NCBI GenBank assembly: GCA_948688495.1
Contig: CAPQSW010000010.1
Span: 16,789-80,788 of the forward strand
Direction of reading: 5' to 3'
DNA from: an uncultured Lachnospiraceae bacterium
GTDB taxonomy: Bacteria; Bacillota; Clostridia; Lachnospirales; Lachnospiraceae
DNA: 64,000 nucleotides
Shown: piece after piece, positions 17,636 through 26,759 of the stretch
Layout of the letters: each line of letters begins with the position of its first letter
Position numbering within the stretch: the stretch's first letter is position 1
Notes under the pieces: generated by a model
Databases searched by the model: none
What the model saw: only the letters and a program-made list of their open reading frames with translations
Told to the model about the DNA's origin: nothing
Position numbers and translations under genes: made by a program

Positions 17636-18667
17636 TTAACGAATGCAAATATAAATCCCTGCACATATCAGATTGGGAATACAGCACAGCAGTGTATAAA
17701 TAAATTTTTTGATATTTCGATCCCTGATGACTGCTATTATCCCGCAAATCCCCAATATAATTGCACCCAGCATAATTCCCATGGAAGAAACCATGCAACT
17801 GGCACTCATAAGCAGACATAAAAGACACCAGTCGGCCGCCCCTGCCTGTTCAGAATATATATGCAGCATCATATACCATATCATGGGCACCAGCACAGCA
17901 CAAAATACCGCCTTCCCCTGCCAGATACGCACCAATGAAAAATTACCCTGTGTATATACCGTATATCCGGAAAACAAGGTTACCGTTATAACAAAAAACA
18001 GAAAATATTCTGCGTATTTTGAATCTCCAAAAAAAAGCTTCTTTCCCAACAGCTTATACACCGTATAAGACAATACAATCAAAACCCCGGCAAGAACAAC
18101 ATGCGCCGTGACTGCCGGATGTACCCCGCTGATTCTGCTAATAAACGCACAAAAGGAAAAGAAGGGGGAGAGTACATACCGCACCGGAAAGCTGGTGTAT
18201 TCCATTCCTGTATAGGGGTTCACGGAAAAAATCGTGTTAGTGGAAACTGATGTAACGATTGCCCCTACATAAAAAGCATCATCATCATTCAGATGCATAT
18301 ATTTCACATAGATATAAGCTTGTCCCAAAATGAGAATGATGTTTCCCCATCCAAGCAGAGATATATCCTTTATCGAACGTGCCGCCTTTTTTATCGTTGG
18401 GATAACATCACCGCGGGCTTTCCATAACGCCGCTGCCATCAGCAATACACCTGCTCCACCGTACACAATGCACAGAAAATCCAGGCTCCTCTTCAGGAAA
18501 ATAAGGGGCAGTGCTATCACTTCAAAAACGCCCCACAAAATAACAAACCCTGCGGCCCAGTCCAGCAGCATGCCTTTTCTTTCTTCTGGAAGAAAGGCTG
18601 TATACAGCATACCGACTATTTCCGGAATAACCATCAACATCACAAACAGCGCTATTATATTCAGCAT
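17636..18667 (-). CDS. N-terminal part of a split membrane protein (DUF6077-like, GT-C-type layout)
   Basis: The 343-residue protein has about ten predicted membrane helices and a conserved-looking acidic loop HLNDDDAFYVGAI (~residue 115) followed by NPYTGMEYTSFPVRY. An aspartate cluster in an early outward loop is typical of GT-C enzymes that use polyprenyl-phosphate sugars; the match to DUF6077 is from memory. It stops at TAA 17638-17636 right after a helix (LICAGIYICIR), and the frame continues nine bases later in the next ORF. Combined length would be ~619 residues. A strong promoter-like site (18702-18730) and GGGAG ribosome site precede the ATG. Confidence 0.65.
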   Translation of the reverse strand: MLNIIALFVMLMVIPEIVGMLYTAFLPEERKGMLLDWAAGFVILWGVFEVIALPLIFLKRSLDFLCIVYGGAGVLLMAAALWKARGDVIPTIKKAARSIKDISLLGWGNIILILGQAYIYVKYMHLNDDDAFYVGAIVTSVSTNTIFSVNPYTGMEYTSFPVRYVLSPFFSFCAFISRISGVHPAVTAHVVLAGVLIVLSYTVYKLLGKKLFFGDSKYAEYFLFFVITVTLFSGYTVYTQGNFSLVRIWQGKAVFCAVLVPMIWYMMLHIYSEQAGAADWCLLCLLMSASCMVSSMGIMLGAIILGICGIIAVIRDRNIKKFIYTLLCCIPNLICAGIYICIR

Positions 18668-18701
18668 AAATATCTCCCATTCTGCTTTGTGTTAATTATT
18701 T

Positions 18702-18730
18702 ATTATATCATGAAATCAGGGCAAATGCAA
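18702..18730 (-). promoter_or_regulatory. Candidate promoter, rmlA/rmlC sub-operon
   Basis: On the minus strand TTGCAT (18730-18725), 17 bases, then TATAAT (18707-18702) preceded by TGA. It lies in the 113-base gap between two membrane protein genes and would transcribe the split gene, rmlA, rmlC and beyond. A 7-base inverted repeat (GGCTGAA 18741-18747 with TTCAGCC 18768-18774) lies just upstream of it; it has no U tract and is a weak terminator or operator candidate. Confidence 0.6.
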
Positions 18731-18780
18731 TTTCTGCGTTGGCTGAAATTACCAAATAAAGTACCAGTTCAGCCCACACC

Positions 18781-20352
18781 CTAATAAAGGTTAACGGCAT
18801 ATACCCACACTGCATGGATGGATACAAACGCACAGATGGCCAACACAACGCCGTTGTAAACTCCCCTTTTTATATCTATCTTTATTTTGCCCTTTATCGT
18901 ACTCAATATCCTTTGGCTTCCCATACAATATAACACCGGGAAGAATATCGGTGCAACATAACGGTACTGGACTCCCATAATCGTATCGCTTCCCACCGCT
19001 GTTATCGCAACATACATGGACGTCACTACCAGACAGAGGATGCCAAATGACAAGACGTACGTCACAACCCTTGGAAGTGTTCTGACATTCCTGTCATATT
19101 CATTCTTGTCCGTAAACGCAACTACCGCCAGGGTTCCCACCATAAGAGGGGAAAATACCGTAGGCTCCAGCTCCGTAAAATACTGCAGGTGCGAAAAATA
19201 ATGGTTTGCGGACTTCAGCGATAAATAATCCGCCAAAAACCCTAACAGCGTCTTTGTGTACTCCCACGGATGGGAAAAAATATAGCTGATCTGTCCGAAG
19301 GCATCCACACTTTCCCCGCCGCGTGAATCCTGGATGGTGGACGGCGAAGCAAACATGGACAACAGCTTCACGCCCACGGCGGCAAATACGCACACAGTCG
19401 CAGCCAGCATAAGTTTCCGCTGTATGGGACTTACGAATTTTTCCTTCGGCATAAACAGCGTCAGGAGCACCAGCGGTATATACAATACCTTCGGGCCCAC
19501 GCCTATAAAAAACGCAAGCAGCATACAGATCCACTCACGGATGTTCATCTTCTTCTCCGGCTGCTGCAGTTCTCCAAAAAAGCAGCAGCACCCATACATC
19601 AGCCATGCCGTGATCCAGTGGTCATAAGAATAGGAGGACGCCATGAATATGTTGAATGGAACCAGTGCGACAACCGCGGCCAGCATCTTTCCTGATTTCA
19701 GCTTTCGTATTGCAAGGAATACTAGAACGGCGTAAAACAGCATATTGAATAACCGTCCCAGCTTAAATGTCATATGGTAGGGCAGGTGCACTAGACGTCC
19801 CAGCCAGATTCCGGCTGCCGCCGGCAGATAGCAGAGATTGCGGTAACGCGGCCAGAATCTTTCTGTCAGCGTTTCTTTCGTTTCATGATGCAGTCTGTCT
19901 ACCTTCTCATACAATGCCTTCTGGCTTTCCCTGTCATAATTCTCATGATCCAGCGCTGTCTTAAAAAAACATGCCTTACTTGCATAAAAAAATTCACCTT
20001 TTGTCAATTCTGGATTTGTAACATGGGCCATCATCATCGAACAGTAATAATGCCATTCATCATCCCAGGAAATGCCTGTAGAAGCCGGGACCACCGTGGC
20101 ATACAAAGTACCCACACTCAAAATCACCACCAGAACAGCTATCTCCGCCTTCTTTGCGACAATTTCCCGGAAGCATACCAGACAGCCTGCAAGCTCAAGC
20201 ACTACAAAAACTGCCAGATACCTTCCCCAATAGAAACTGTCCCCTCCGTAAAATAAGACAGCCAGAATCCGTTCCAGCCCAAGCGCCAGTACTGCAGCAG
20301 CTGCAAAAATAACAGCCAGTTTCCTGAAATCCTTATTGATTGTCCACTTCAT
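18781..20352 (-). CDS. DUF2142-type polytopic membrane protein (putative GT-C glycosyltransferase)
   Basis: The 523-residue protein has about twelve membrane helices. After the second or third helix comes SWDDEWHYYCSMMMAHV (~residue 95), the D-E-x-x-H pattern of DUF2142, then a ~75-residue outward loop with FFYASKACFF. GT-C proteins place a catalytic Asp in this first loop and take sugars from polyprenyl phosphates outside the cell. The function has not been shown for DUF2142; the role in adding side-chain sugars is inferred from topology and the locus. AAAGGAG precedes the ATG. A promoter-like site follows its stop. Confidence 0.8.
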   Translation of the reverse strand: MKWTINKDFRKLAVIFAAAAVLALGLERILAVLFYGGDSFYWGRYLAVFVVLELAGCLVCFREIVAKKAEIAVLVVILSVGTLYATVVPASTGISWDDEWHYYCSMMMAHVTNPELTKGEFFYASKACFFKTALDHENYDRESQKALYEKVDRLHHETKETLTERFWPRYRNLCYLPAAAGIWLGRLVHLPYHMTFKLGRLFNMLFYAVLVFLAIRKLKSGKMLAAVVALVPFNIFMASSYSYDHWITAWLMYGCCCFFGELQQPEKKMNIREWICMLLAFFIGVGPKVLYIPLVLLTLFMPKEKFVSPIQRKLMLAATVCVFAAVGVKLLSMFASPSTIQDSRGGESVDAFGQISYIFSHPWEYTKTLLGFLADYLSLKSANHYFSHLQYFTELEPTVFSPLMVGTLAVVAFTDKNEYDRNVRTLPRVVTYVLSFGILCLVVTSMYVAITAVGSDTIMGVQYRYVAPIFFPVLYCMGSQRILSTIKGKIKIDIKRGVYNGVVLAICAFVSIHAVWVYAVNLY

Positions 20353-20411
20353 TTGACTTTCTCCTTTGATATTTCCATATGCGGTCCTGTGCGCAAAACA
20401 CAGATTATGCC

Positions 20412-22628
20412 CTATCTCTTTATCAGTTTCCGGACGCTGTCCTTAATTTTTCCTTTTATATTCAGCTTATCCATCAAAAGCTTTGCCGTTTCTTCCTCCA
20501 ATATACTGATCTTATAGGAAACTTCTATCTGACGCCTCTTTTGCGGAATTTCTTCTATTATAATCTTTGGGTCTGGATTGTCAAATAAAATACAGTTTTT
20601 TCCTATTTCAATCCCGGTAGTCCAATAAGATATTTTAGAACCGTCTTCCCATTTCAACTCTAAATCCCTTAAAATACAGGCAGAAAACGCTGGATCAATG
20701 GAAACGATCTTTGTCCCTTGCGGAAATGGTATCCTACAGCTCACCTGCTCGCGGAATACCTGATTGATAAAGTAAGAATTTTCCTCTGAAAATCCCTGTC
20801 CTTCATCAAAATATACCTGAATCCGCCTGCATTCCGCCTCATGCATAATTCCGCCTAAGGGGAGCGCGGCTTTGCCCATGAAATGGTAAAGATCACTGTC
20901 GGAGGCATAACCGCCGCTTATATACTTCTGGAAGTTCTGTTCCATCACCGCATACATTGACCGCATCTCCATGCGGATTCCAAAATATTCATAAAATGCC
21001 CGGAAAGGATCCTCCTCATCCATCTCCTGTGTAATTTCTTCCAGTGGCAAAGCCCCAGGATGCAGCTTTGCATATTCCAGAATATAATCTCCTAACACTC
21101 TCCGTTTAGACGCACTTTCCAAATAATAATGAAGGGCACGGTATACAATAAATTCCACCGGTACCGGAAAGAAAAATGTCCACTCATAGTCCAGTACATG
21201 GTATTTATCGTTACCATTTAATAAAAGATTGGAAAAAATCATATCAATATCTGCAGTCTCTACTGCCAAAGTTCCGTCTGGAAACTCCACTTCCCCAAAC
21301 ACCTGCACAAATTCCGGCGTTATCTGAAATCCATTGAGAGCGGATGCATGGAAAATACTGTCGACCACTTTTTGAATTACGGCTATCACCTGATCCAGCT
21401 TCCTTTGCTCCAGAAGCTTGTCCAGGGTTTCCTCCAGCGTCACGCCCTGCAGATACTCAAAGAAAATCTTATCGCCCTCCAGGCTGCATGCATTCACCTG
21501 AAAAATCCCTTTTTCCTTCCAGAGCTCTGAAAGCTTTTCTGCCGCCTCGGCGGTATGGCGGATATGCTGCTGCCCCTTTTCATACTCTGCTACCTTATAG
21601 ACCTTGGGATCTTTCGCATTATCCCTGGTAATACGGGTCTGAATCGCAAATTCTGGCGCGCGCCCATTGGAATATTTCGTATAAATAACATGTTCTGGCG
21701 TTTCCCCTCCCGGTTTCTTTGTAATTTCCACAAAAAAGGAATTGGCATACAGTCCAAACAGTCCGTTCTCCAAAATCTGGTCAAAAACCTTCCCCTCATC
21801 CATAAGCACCAGACGGGGACGATCAAAATTGCAGAAATTCCCCGTCAGTCCCCCTTTTTGCGGAAGATAATCATCTGAATAAATTGTCAGTGGAAATTTA
21901 TAATCGGGGTGCGGGTAATAAAAACGGTAATCAGAATAGCCGCATTCTTCCATAATCTGTATCAACTCCGGTTTGGTGAAGGTCCGTACCCCATCCGTTT
22001 CTGGATAGCCTTCAATTCCCTCAAACAGCGTCCCCACATGATCCTCTGTGCACCCGGCCCAATACTTAAGGCCAAACTTATTCTCAATGGCAATCAGCAG
22101 CTTCCCACCTGGCCTCAGATGATCCATAACCGTGGTAAGAAATTCATGGTAGGGCCTCTCCCCGCCGATATACCCCTGTCCATATTCAAACACGCCAATC
22201 AACGTGGCATAATCAAAGTCGCGCTCCAAATCTTTCTCAATATCTTTAAAATTCCCAACACAGATTTTAATATTGTCCCGCTTGCGGTTGCGCTGCGCAT
22301 TGATGGTACTGCGTCTTTTCGAGAGGTCAATACAGGTCACAGAATCTGCATTGGCAGCCAATGTTCCTGTAATGGCACCACAGCCAGAGCCCACCTCCAG
22401 AATCTTTGCGCCTTTCTGAAATGGATACCAGGAAAGAATGTTGCCGCGCTCATGTGCCAGATGGTACATAACCGGCCAATCCCGCTCTTTTTGAATGATT
22501 TTATTATACTCACTCTCTCCATATTCCTCCGCCAATTTCAGAATTCGTTCCTCTACATCCCCATCACTGTATAAATCTTTTCCTGCATAATGGGTCTCAT
22601 CCAAATAAACATTTCCAACTTTACACAT
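20412..22628 (-). CDS. SAM methyltransferase fused to a kinase-like domain (possible glycan chain-capping enzyme)
   Basis: The 738-residue protein has a class I methyltransferase domain (~50-260) with ILEVGSGCGAITGTLA (motif I, ~75-90), VTCIDLSKRR and LRPGGKLLIAIENKFGLKYW. A linker with NFCNFDRPRLVLM follows. Residues ~350-560 look like an aminoglycoside-phosphotransferase/kinase fold: EYLQGVTLEET hinge (~390), then DMIFSNLLLN (DxxxxN catalytic-loop pattern, ~460) and HVLDYEW (metal-binding Asp, ~479). The C-terminal ~150 residues are beta-rich and end in a basic tail VRKLIKR. Size and domain pair recall WbdD, which methylates and phosphorylates the chain end of O9a antigen. It is next to a Wzt with a carbohydrate-binding tail, which fits this idea. 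SD AAAGGG precedes the ATG. Confidence 0.8.
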   Translation of the reverse strand: MCKVGNVYLDETHYAGKDLYSDGDVEERILKLAEEYGESEYNKIIQKERDWPVMYHLAHERGNILSWYPFQKGAKILEVGSGCGAITGTLAANADSVTCIDLSKRRSTINAQRNRKRDNIKICVGNFKDIEKDLERDFDYATLIGVFEYGQGYIGGERPYHEFLTTVMDHLRPGGKLLIAIENKFGLKYWAGCTEDHVGTLFEGIEGYPETDGVRTFTKPELIQIMEECGYSDYRFYYPHPDYKFPLTIYSDDYLPQKGGLTGNFCNFDRPRLVLMDEGKVFDQILENGLFGLYANSFFVEITKKPGGETPEHVIYTKYSNGRAPEFAIQTRITRDNAKDPKVYKVAEYEKGQQHIRHTAEAAEKLSELWKEKGIFQVNACSLEGDKIFFEYLQGVTLEETLDKLLEQRKLDQVIAVIQKVVDSIFHASALNGFQITPEFVQVFGEVEFPDGTLAVETADIDMIFSNLLLNGNDKYHVLDYEWTFFFPVPVEFIVYRALHYYLESASKRRVLGDYILEYAKLHPGALPLEEITQEMDEEDPFRAFYEYFGIRMEMRSMYAVMEQNFQKYISGGYASDSDLYHFMGKAALPLGGIMHEAECRRIQVYFDEGQGFSEENSYFINQVFREQVSCRIPFPQGTKIVSIDPAFSACILRDLELKWEDGSKISYWTTGIEIGKNCILFDNPDPKIIIEEIPQKRRQIEVSYKISILEEETAKLLMDKLNIKGKIKDSVRKLIKR

Positions 22629-22687
22629 ATAGTCCCTTTCTGCTCCGACAACAAAGCCTTCCCCTTATTTCTTCTCCTGAAGCCTTG

Positions 22688-23959
22688 TCATCTGTCACTT
22701 TCCACCGATACCGAAGATTCCATATCAAAAAATCCTACCGTATTCTTATCTGAAATTACTGTCAGGCTGCATACATCATACAGACGATGATGCACCTGGA
22801 ACGTTTCATGCTCGTACCCTGTACAGCCCAGAGATAACAGATATTCCCCGCCCTGCAAAACCATGCGCTGTGTAAATGAAATACTCTGTACATCCCCGGC
22901 TTTCCTTGGTTCCGTACCCTGTTTCTCCAACATGCTGTTTGTCCCGGTAATCTCAATCCCCATCCGGTTCTTAAACGTGAATGCAAACACAGGTTCCGCC
23001 ACATCCTCTAAAAACTGTACCTTCATCTTAATAGTGAATGATTCGCCCTTCTCAATGATGTTCGTCACCTTTCCCGTCTTATCTATAATTGCAAAATCCA
23101 CAATCTCCGCTTTCTTATCACCATACTCCAGGGTATCTGGATTCACCGTCAGCTTTTCCCTCCATTTTCCACTGTCGGTCCCGGACTCCCACAAAGAAGC
23201 ATTTTCCCTGCAGTCCGCTTCTTCCTGCTCCACCAATGCCATCTTATAACGGTCGACCGCCTCCTTGGGCGTACCCTCCATCACTTTGACTCCCTTATTC
23301 AGAAGAATTGCCCGGTCACAGTACTTGGTGATACTGCTCAAATCATGACTGACAAATAAAATCGTCTTTCCCTGCTCCTTAAATTCCTCGAATTTGCGGT
23401 AGCATTTTGTTTGGAAAAACACGTCTCCCACAGACAATGCCTCATCCACTATCAAAACCTCCGGTTCAATATTGATTGCCACTGCAAATGCCAGACGCAC
23501 AAACATACCGCTGGAATACGTCTTCACCGGCTGGTAGACAAAATCCCCAATATCCGCAAATTCCAGAATTGCATCCATTTTCTGTCCAATCTCCTGCTTG
23601 GTAAATCCCATCATGCTGCCCTGCAGATAGACATTCTCAATTCCCGTATATTCCATATTGAATCCGGCTCCAAGTTCAAGCAGCGCGGAAATCCTGCCGT
23701 CCACTTCCACTTCTCCCTCAGACTGTCGGATTACGCCTGTGATAATCTTTAGAAGAGTGGACTTGCCGGAACCATTCGTCCCGATAATGCCGACGGTCTC
23801 TCCCTTTTCAATCTCTAATGTGACATTATGCAATGCCGCATGCTCCCGGTAATTCGGCTTCCTTGCCAGCCCCAATGCATCTTTCAGGCGGGCGGCCGGC
23901 GTATCATATAATTTATAGATTTTACTGACATTCGTTACCTTAATTGCAATCTCGCCCAT
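22688..23959 (-). CDS. wzt: Polysaccharide ABC exporter ATPase with C-terminal carbohydrate-binding domain
   Basis: The start at ATG 23959 (MGEIAIKV) has GGAG eight bases upstream; a second ATG at 23971 is less well placed. Residues 1-235 form the ATPase: Walker A GTNGSGKSTLLK, signature TYSSGMFVRLAFA, Walker B EVLIVDEALSVGD. Residues ~260-423 form a beta-rich domain of the Wzt-C type (VTNIIEKGESFTIKMKVQF, RMGIEITGTNS, GEYLLSLGCTGY). In E. coli O9a this domain recognises the capped end of the finished glycan before export. It is adjacent to wzm upstream and to the methyltransferase-kinase-like gene downstream, which supports a cap-recognition export route. Confidence 0.93.
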   Translation of the reverse strand: MGEIAIKVTNVSKIYKLYDTPAARLKDALGLARKPNYREHAALHNVTLEIEKGETVGIIGTNGSGKSTLLKIITGVIRQSEGEVEVDGRISALLELGAGFNMEYTGIENVYLQGSMMGFTKQEIGQKMDAILEFADIGDFVYQPVKTYSSGMFVRLAFAVAINIEPEVLIVDEALSVGDVFFQTKCYRKFEEFKEQGKTILFVSHDLSSITKYCDRAILLNKGVKVMEGTPKEAVDRYKMALVEQEEADCRENASLWESGTDSGKWREKLTVNPDTLEYGDKKAEIVDFAIIDKTGKVTNIIEKGESFTIKMKVQFLEDVAEPVFAFTFKNRMGIEITGTNSMLEKQGTEPRKAGDVQSISFTQRMVLQGGEYLLSLGCTGYEHETFQVHHRLYDVCSLTVISDKNTVGFFDMESSVSVESDR

Positions 23960-23992
23960 AATTATCTCCATCCATAAAATCTTCGTATGCCT

Positions 23993-24820
23993 CTATAATA
24001 CATCTGCGAAATGTACCTTTAAACGTTTAAACACCGTGACACCGAGCAGACACATGAAAAGTGTAAATCCCCAAAAATAAATTGTCATCCCAGGATGCTC
24101 CCAGAACCACACCTTGTCAATGAAAGATTCCCGGTATCCCATCACAATATAATAAAGGGGATTACATTTTAAAATTATCATGGCTGGCCCCGGAATCTTC
24201 GCTTTCATATCATCAAGATTCCACATAATCGGCGTCATCCATACCCCGATTTGAAGGGCAATCCCGACCATCTGACGCACATCCGGGAAAAACACCGACA
24301 CTGCGCTGGTCAGGTAGGCAATGCCAAGCGCAAGAATCAGAACCCCGAAACTGTAATAAACTGCCTGCAGGACATACAGATCCGGCAAATACCCCATAAG
24401 GAAAAACAGCACTATTGTAAATACTACAAAAAAAACGTGTACAAAAATGGACGATATAACTTTCACCACTGGAAGTATATCAATATTGAACACGACCTTT
24501 TTCACAAGGTAGTTATATTCCACAAGCGCCACCGTCCCAGCGCTGACACAATCGGAGAAAAAAAACCACGGTACAATGCCGGACACCAGCCACAGAACAT
24601 ACGGAAGGGACAGTTCCGTACGGAGGTGCACACGCATACCTATTGCCTTATCAAACACAAACCAGTAAATCAGCACGGTAATGACCGGCTGCACAAACGC
24701 CCAGATAATGCCCAGGTATGCGCCTGCGAATTTCGTCTTAAAATCGTTCTTTGCCAGGTTTTTAATCATACTGCGGTTTTCTATGATTTCTAAAATAATA
24801 TTTTTTGATTTTCGATTCAT
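23993..24820 (-). CDS. wzm: Polysaccharide ABC exporter permease
   Basis: The 275-residue ABC-2 permease begins with a cytosolic stretch (LAKNDFKTKFAGAYLGIIWAF) typical of the family, and has about six membrane helices, with PYVLWLVSGIVPWFFFSD and PDVRQMVGIALQIGVWMTPIMW (family segments). It forms the channel for the Wzt encoded directly after it. The ribosome site AAGGA is about 13 bases from the ATG, longer than usual, so translation may be moderate. It follows a tandem GT2 gene by 21 bases. Confidence 0.92.
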   Translation of the reverse strand: MNRKSKNIILEIIENRSMIKNLAKNDFKTKFAGAYLGIIWAFVQPVITVLIYWFVFDKAIGMRVHLRTELSLPYVLWLVSGIVPWFFFSDCVSAGTVALVEYNYLVKKVVFNIDILPVVKVISSIFVHVFFVVFTIVLFFLMGYLPDLYVLQAVYYSFGVLILALGIAYLTSAVSVFFPDVRQMVGIALQIGVWMTPIMWNLDDMKAKIPGPAMIILKCNPLYYIVMGYRESFIDKVWFWEHPGMTIYFWGFTLFMCLLGVTVFKRLKVHFADVL

Positions 24821-24841
24821 ATACCAGTAATCTTCCTTTTC

Positions 24842-26683
24842 CTATCGATTGTTCGTCATGTTAAAAGAAAAATCTCCTTTATCCGGGACCAGATTAGGAT
24901 TATAACACGGATCATAACCATCTGAAAACTTCGGATGTTTTTCGTATAATTTCTCCATTTCGCGTTTTCTGCGTTCTTCTTTTTCTTCGGATGCACGATC
25001 CAGCCCGCGGCTCACAGATTCGTGGTGCACCAATGCAATATCATTGCGGATTACATTATGCCATCCCTGCTCAATCAGAGAAAAACACAGTGCAACGTCA
25101 TTATATGCCACTGCAAACTCCTCATCAAATCCGCCTGCCTGATCAAATTTTTTTCGTTCTACCATAAGACAGGCGCCTGTCACTGCACAGAAGTTATAAT
25201 CGAGAAGATTCCTGCCATAATAGTAATTCGTATCATCCTCCATCCGGTAAAGGCAATGTCCGGGACCGATCGGCAGATTCAACACGCCTGCATGCTGGAA
25301 CTGTATGCCGTTTGGATAATACAATTTACATCCCACTGCACCCGTGTAGGATACCTGAGCCTGTCCGGTCAGTATGGAAAGCCACTGATTCACCGGCGCC
25401 GTGAGATTGGTATTTCGTTTTACCGCCTCGCTGATTTCAATATCATCATTTAAAAACAATAGAAAATCCCCTTCTGCTTTTGATGCCCCAATATTACACA
25501 TCCTGGAGAAATTAAACTCCATCGGCTGGTGAAAATACAGAATCTTTTTCATTGTTCCTGTATTTTCTATCTGCGGGATCATATCTTCTATCTGTTTTTT
25601 ATTCTCCTCACTGCTTCCATTATCTATAACAACCACTTCATAGTTGTCATAATCCGTATTCCCGGCAATACTGGTAAGGCACATCTTTAGCACCTCTGGA
25701 TTGTCTTTGGATGGAATGATAATGGAAACGAGAGGATTTCCCTGCGGGATATAGGTGACACGGTATTGTGAGATTTCGGGCAGTAAGGTAAGCGTTCCCA
25801 AAAGTCCGCGCCGTTCTAACGCTTCTTCCTTTGCCCGAACCGTTGCTTTCATGATATAGGGCTTTGCCGTCATGGCATTTGCCGTCGATTCCTGGCGCAT
25901 ACGCCAATGGTAAAGGATCTTTGGAACATGACCAATATGGGCCGTCTCCTCCATAACGCGCAATACAAGATCGTAATCCTGTGAACCTTCAAATCCAGTC
26001 CGAAGTCCTGAAATTTTATCAAGCAGGGTTCTCCGGTATACGGAAAGATGACAGGTATACATATAGGACATAAATGTTTCCGGCGACCAGTCAGGTTTGA
26101 AAAAGGGATCGCGGCGCACTTTTCCATCTTCGCTGATTTTGTCCTCATCAGAATAGATATAATCAAGCGTACGGTCTTCGTTTAATTTCTTTGCTATTTC
26201 ATAAAGTGCATTTGGCGCATACAGGTCATCGCAGTCACATAAAGCTACAAATTCTCCCTTTGCCGCCTGAATCCCGTCATTCGTAGCACGTGAGATATGT
26301 CCGTTTTCTTTGCGGTAAATAACTGAGATATTGTGCTTTCTCTCATATTTGCCGAGCACTTCACGCACCGATTTCTGTGTCGACGCATCGTCCACAAGAA
26401 TAATCTCAAAATTCTTATAGGTCTGCCCCAGCACAGATTCAATACACTCACGCAGCATATTGTCCGCCACATTATACACCGGAATTACCACAGAAAAAAA
26501 AGGGGAATAAGATAAAGGCTCTGTATCCAGGATATCACGCTCATTTAGGGCAATCCAGGCACCGTATCCTCCTATATCTTTTCCTCTCAGGCGCTTTATT
26601 TTGTTCTTGGTCTTACTGCACACCACAGCAAAGCCTTCATTCTTCCATGTACGAATTACTTTTTTTACCAGCGGCATTCTCAT
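24842..26683 (-). CDS. Tandem GT2 glycosyltransferase (two catalytic domains)
   Basis: I place the start at ATG 26683 (MRMPLVKKVIRTW) with AAGGA about 11 bases upstream; a frame to 26734 runs through a hairpin and is unlikely. The first GT2 domain (~60-300) has FFSVVIPVYNVADN, LVDDASTQKS and LCDCDDLYAPNALYE, with SDEDK and YHWRM. The second (~310-590) has VSIIIPSKDNPEVL, VVIDNGSSEENKK, LFLNDDIEI and GACLMVERKKFDQAGGFDE. Both keep their acidic motifs. Tandem GT2 enzymes of this type add alternating linkages, often of rhamnose, in rhamnose-rich polymers exported by Wzm/Wzt. The adjacent wzm-wzt supports this, but the sugar is inferred. Confidence 0.9.
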   Translation of the reverse strand: MRMPLVKKVIRTWKNEGFAVVCSKTKNKIKRLRGKDIGGYGAWIALNERDILDTEPLSYSPFFSVVIPVYNVADNMLRECIESVLGQTYKNFEIILVDDASTQKSVREVLGKYERKHNISVIYRKENGHISRATNDGIQAAKGEFVALCDCDDLYAPNALYEIAKKLNEDRTLDYIYSDEDKISEDGKVRRDPFFKPDWSPETFMSYMYTCHLSVYRRTLLDKISGLRTGFEGSQDYDLVLRVMEETAHIGHVPKILYHWRMRQESTANAMTAKPYIMKATVRAKEEALERRGLLGTLTLLPEISQYRVTYIPQGNPLVSIIIPSKDNPEVLKMCLTSIAGNTDYDNYEVVVIDNGSSEENKKQIEDMIPQIENTGTMKKILYFHQPMEFNFSRMCNIGASKAEGDFLLFLNDDIEISEAVKRNTNLTAPVNQWLSILTGQAQVSYTGAVGCKLYYPNGIQFQHAGVLNLPIGPGHCLYRMEDDTNYYYGRNLLDYNFCAVTGACLMVERKKFDQAGGFDEEFAVAYNDVALCFSLIEQGWHNVIRNDIALVHHESVSRGLDRASEEKEERRKREMEKLYEKHPKFSDGYDPCYNPNLVPDKGDFSFNMTNNR

Positions 26684-26712
26684 GATACACCACTTCCTTC
26701 CTAATATGTCTT

Positions 26713-26745
26713 GGGGCTGTTGCAAATTGTACATGCGACAGCCCC
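26713..26745 (-). terminator. Terminator-like hairpin after the FIVAR-domain gene
   Basis: GGGGCTGT (26713-26720) pairs with ACAGCCCC (26738-26745), extended by GCA/TGC after one mismatch, with a nine-base loop. On the minus strand it lies 14 bases after the stop at 26760 and is not followed by a clear U tract. It may attenuate transcription between the secreted protein gene and the tandem GT2 gene. Confidence 0.5.
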
Positions 26746-26759
26746 TTTCTGATATATAC

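Noticed and set aside
18800..20300. Overlapping frames within the DUF2142 gene on both strands
   Set aside because: No motif, no ribosome site, and fully covered by a well supported gene.
26684..26734. Longer N-terminus for the tandem GT2 gene
   Set aside because: The extra codons run through the hairpin at 26713-26745 and have no ribosome site of their own.
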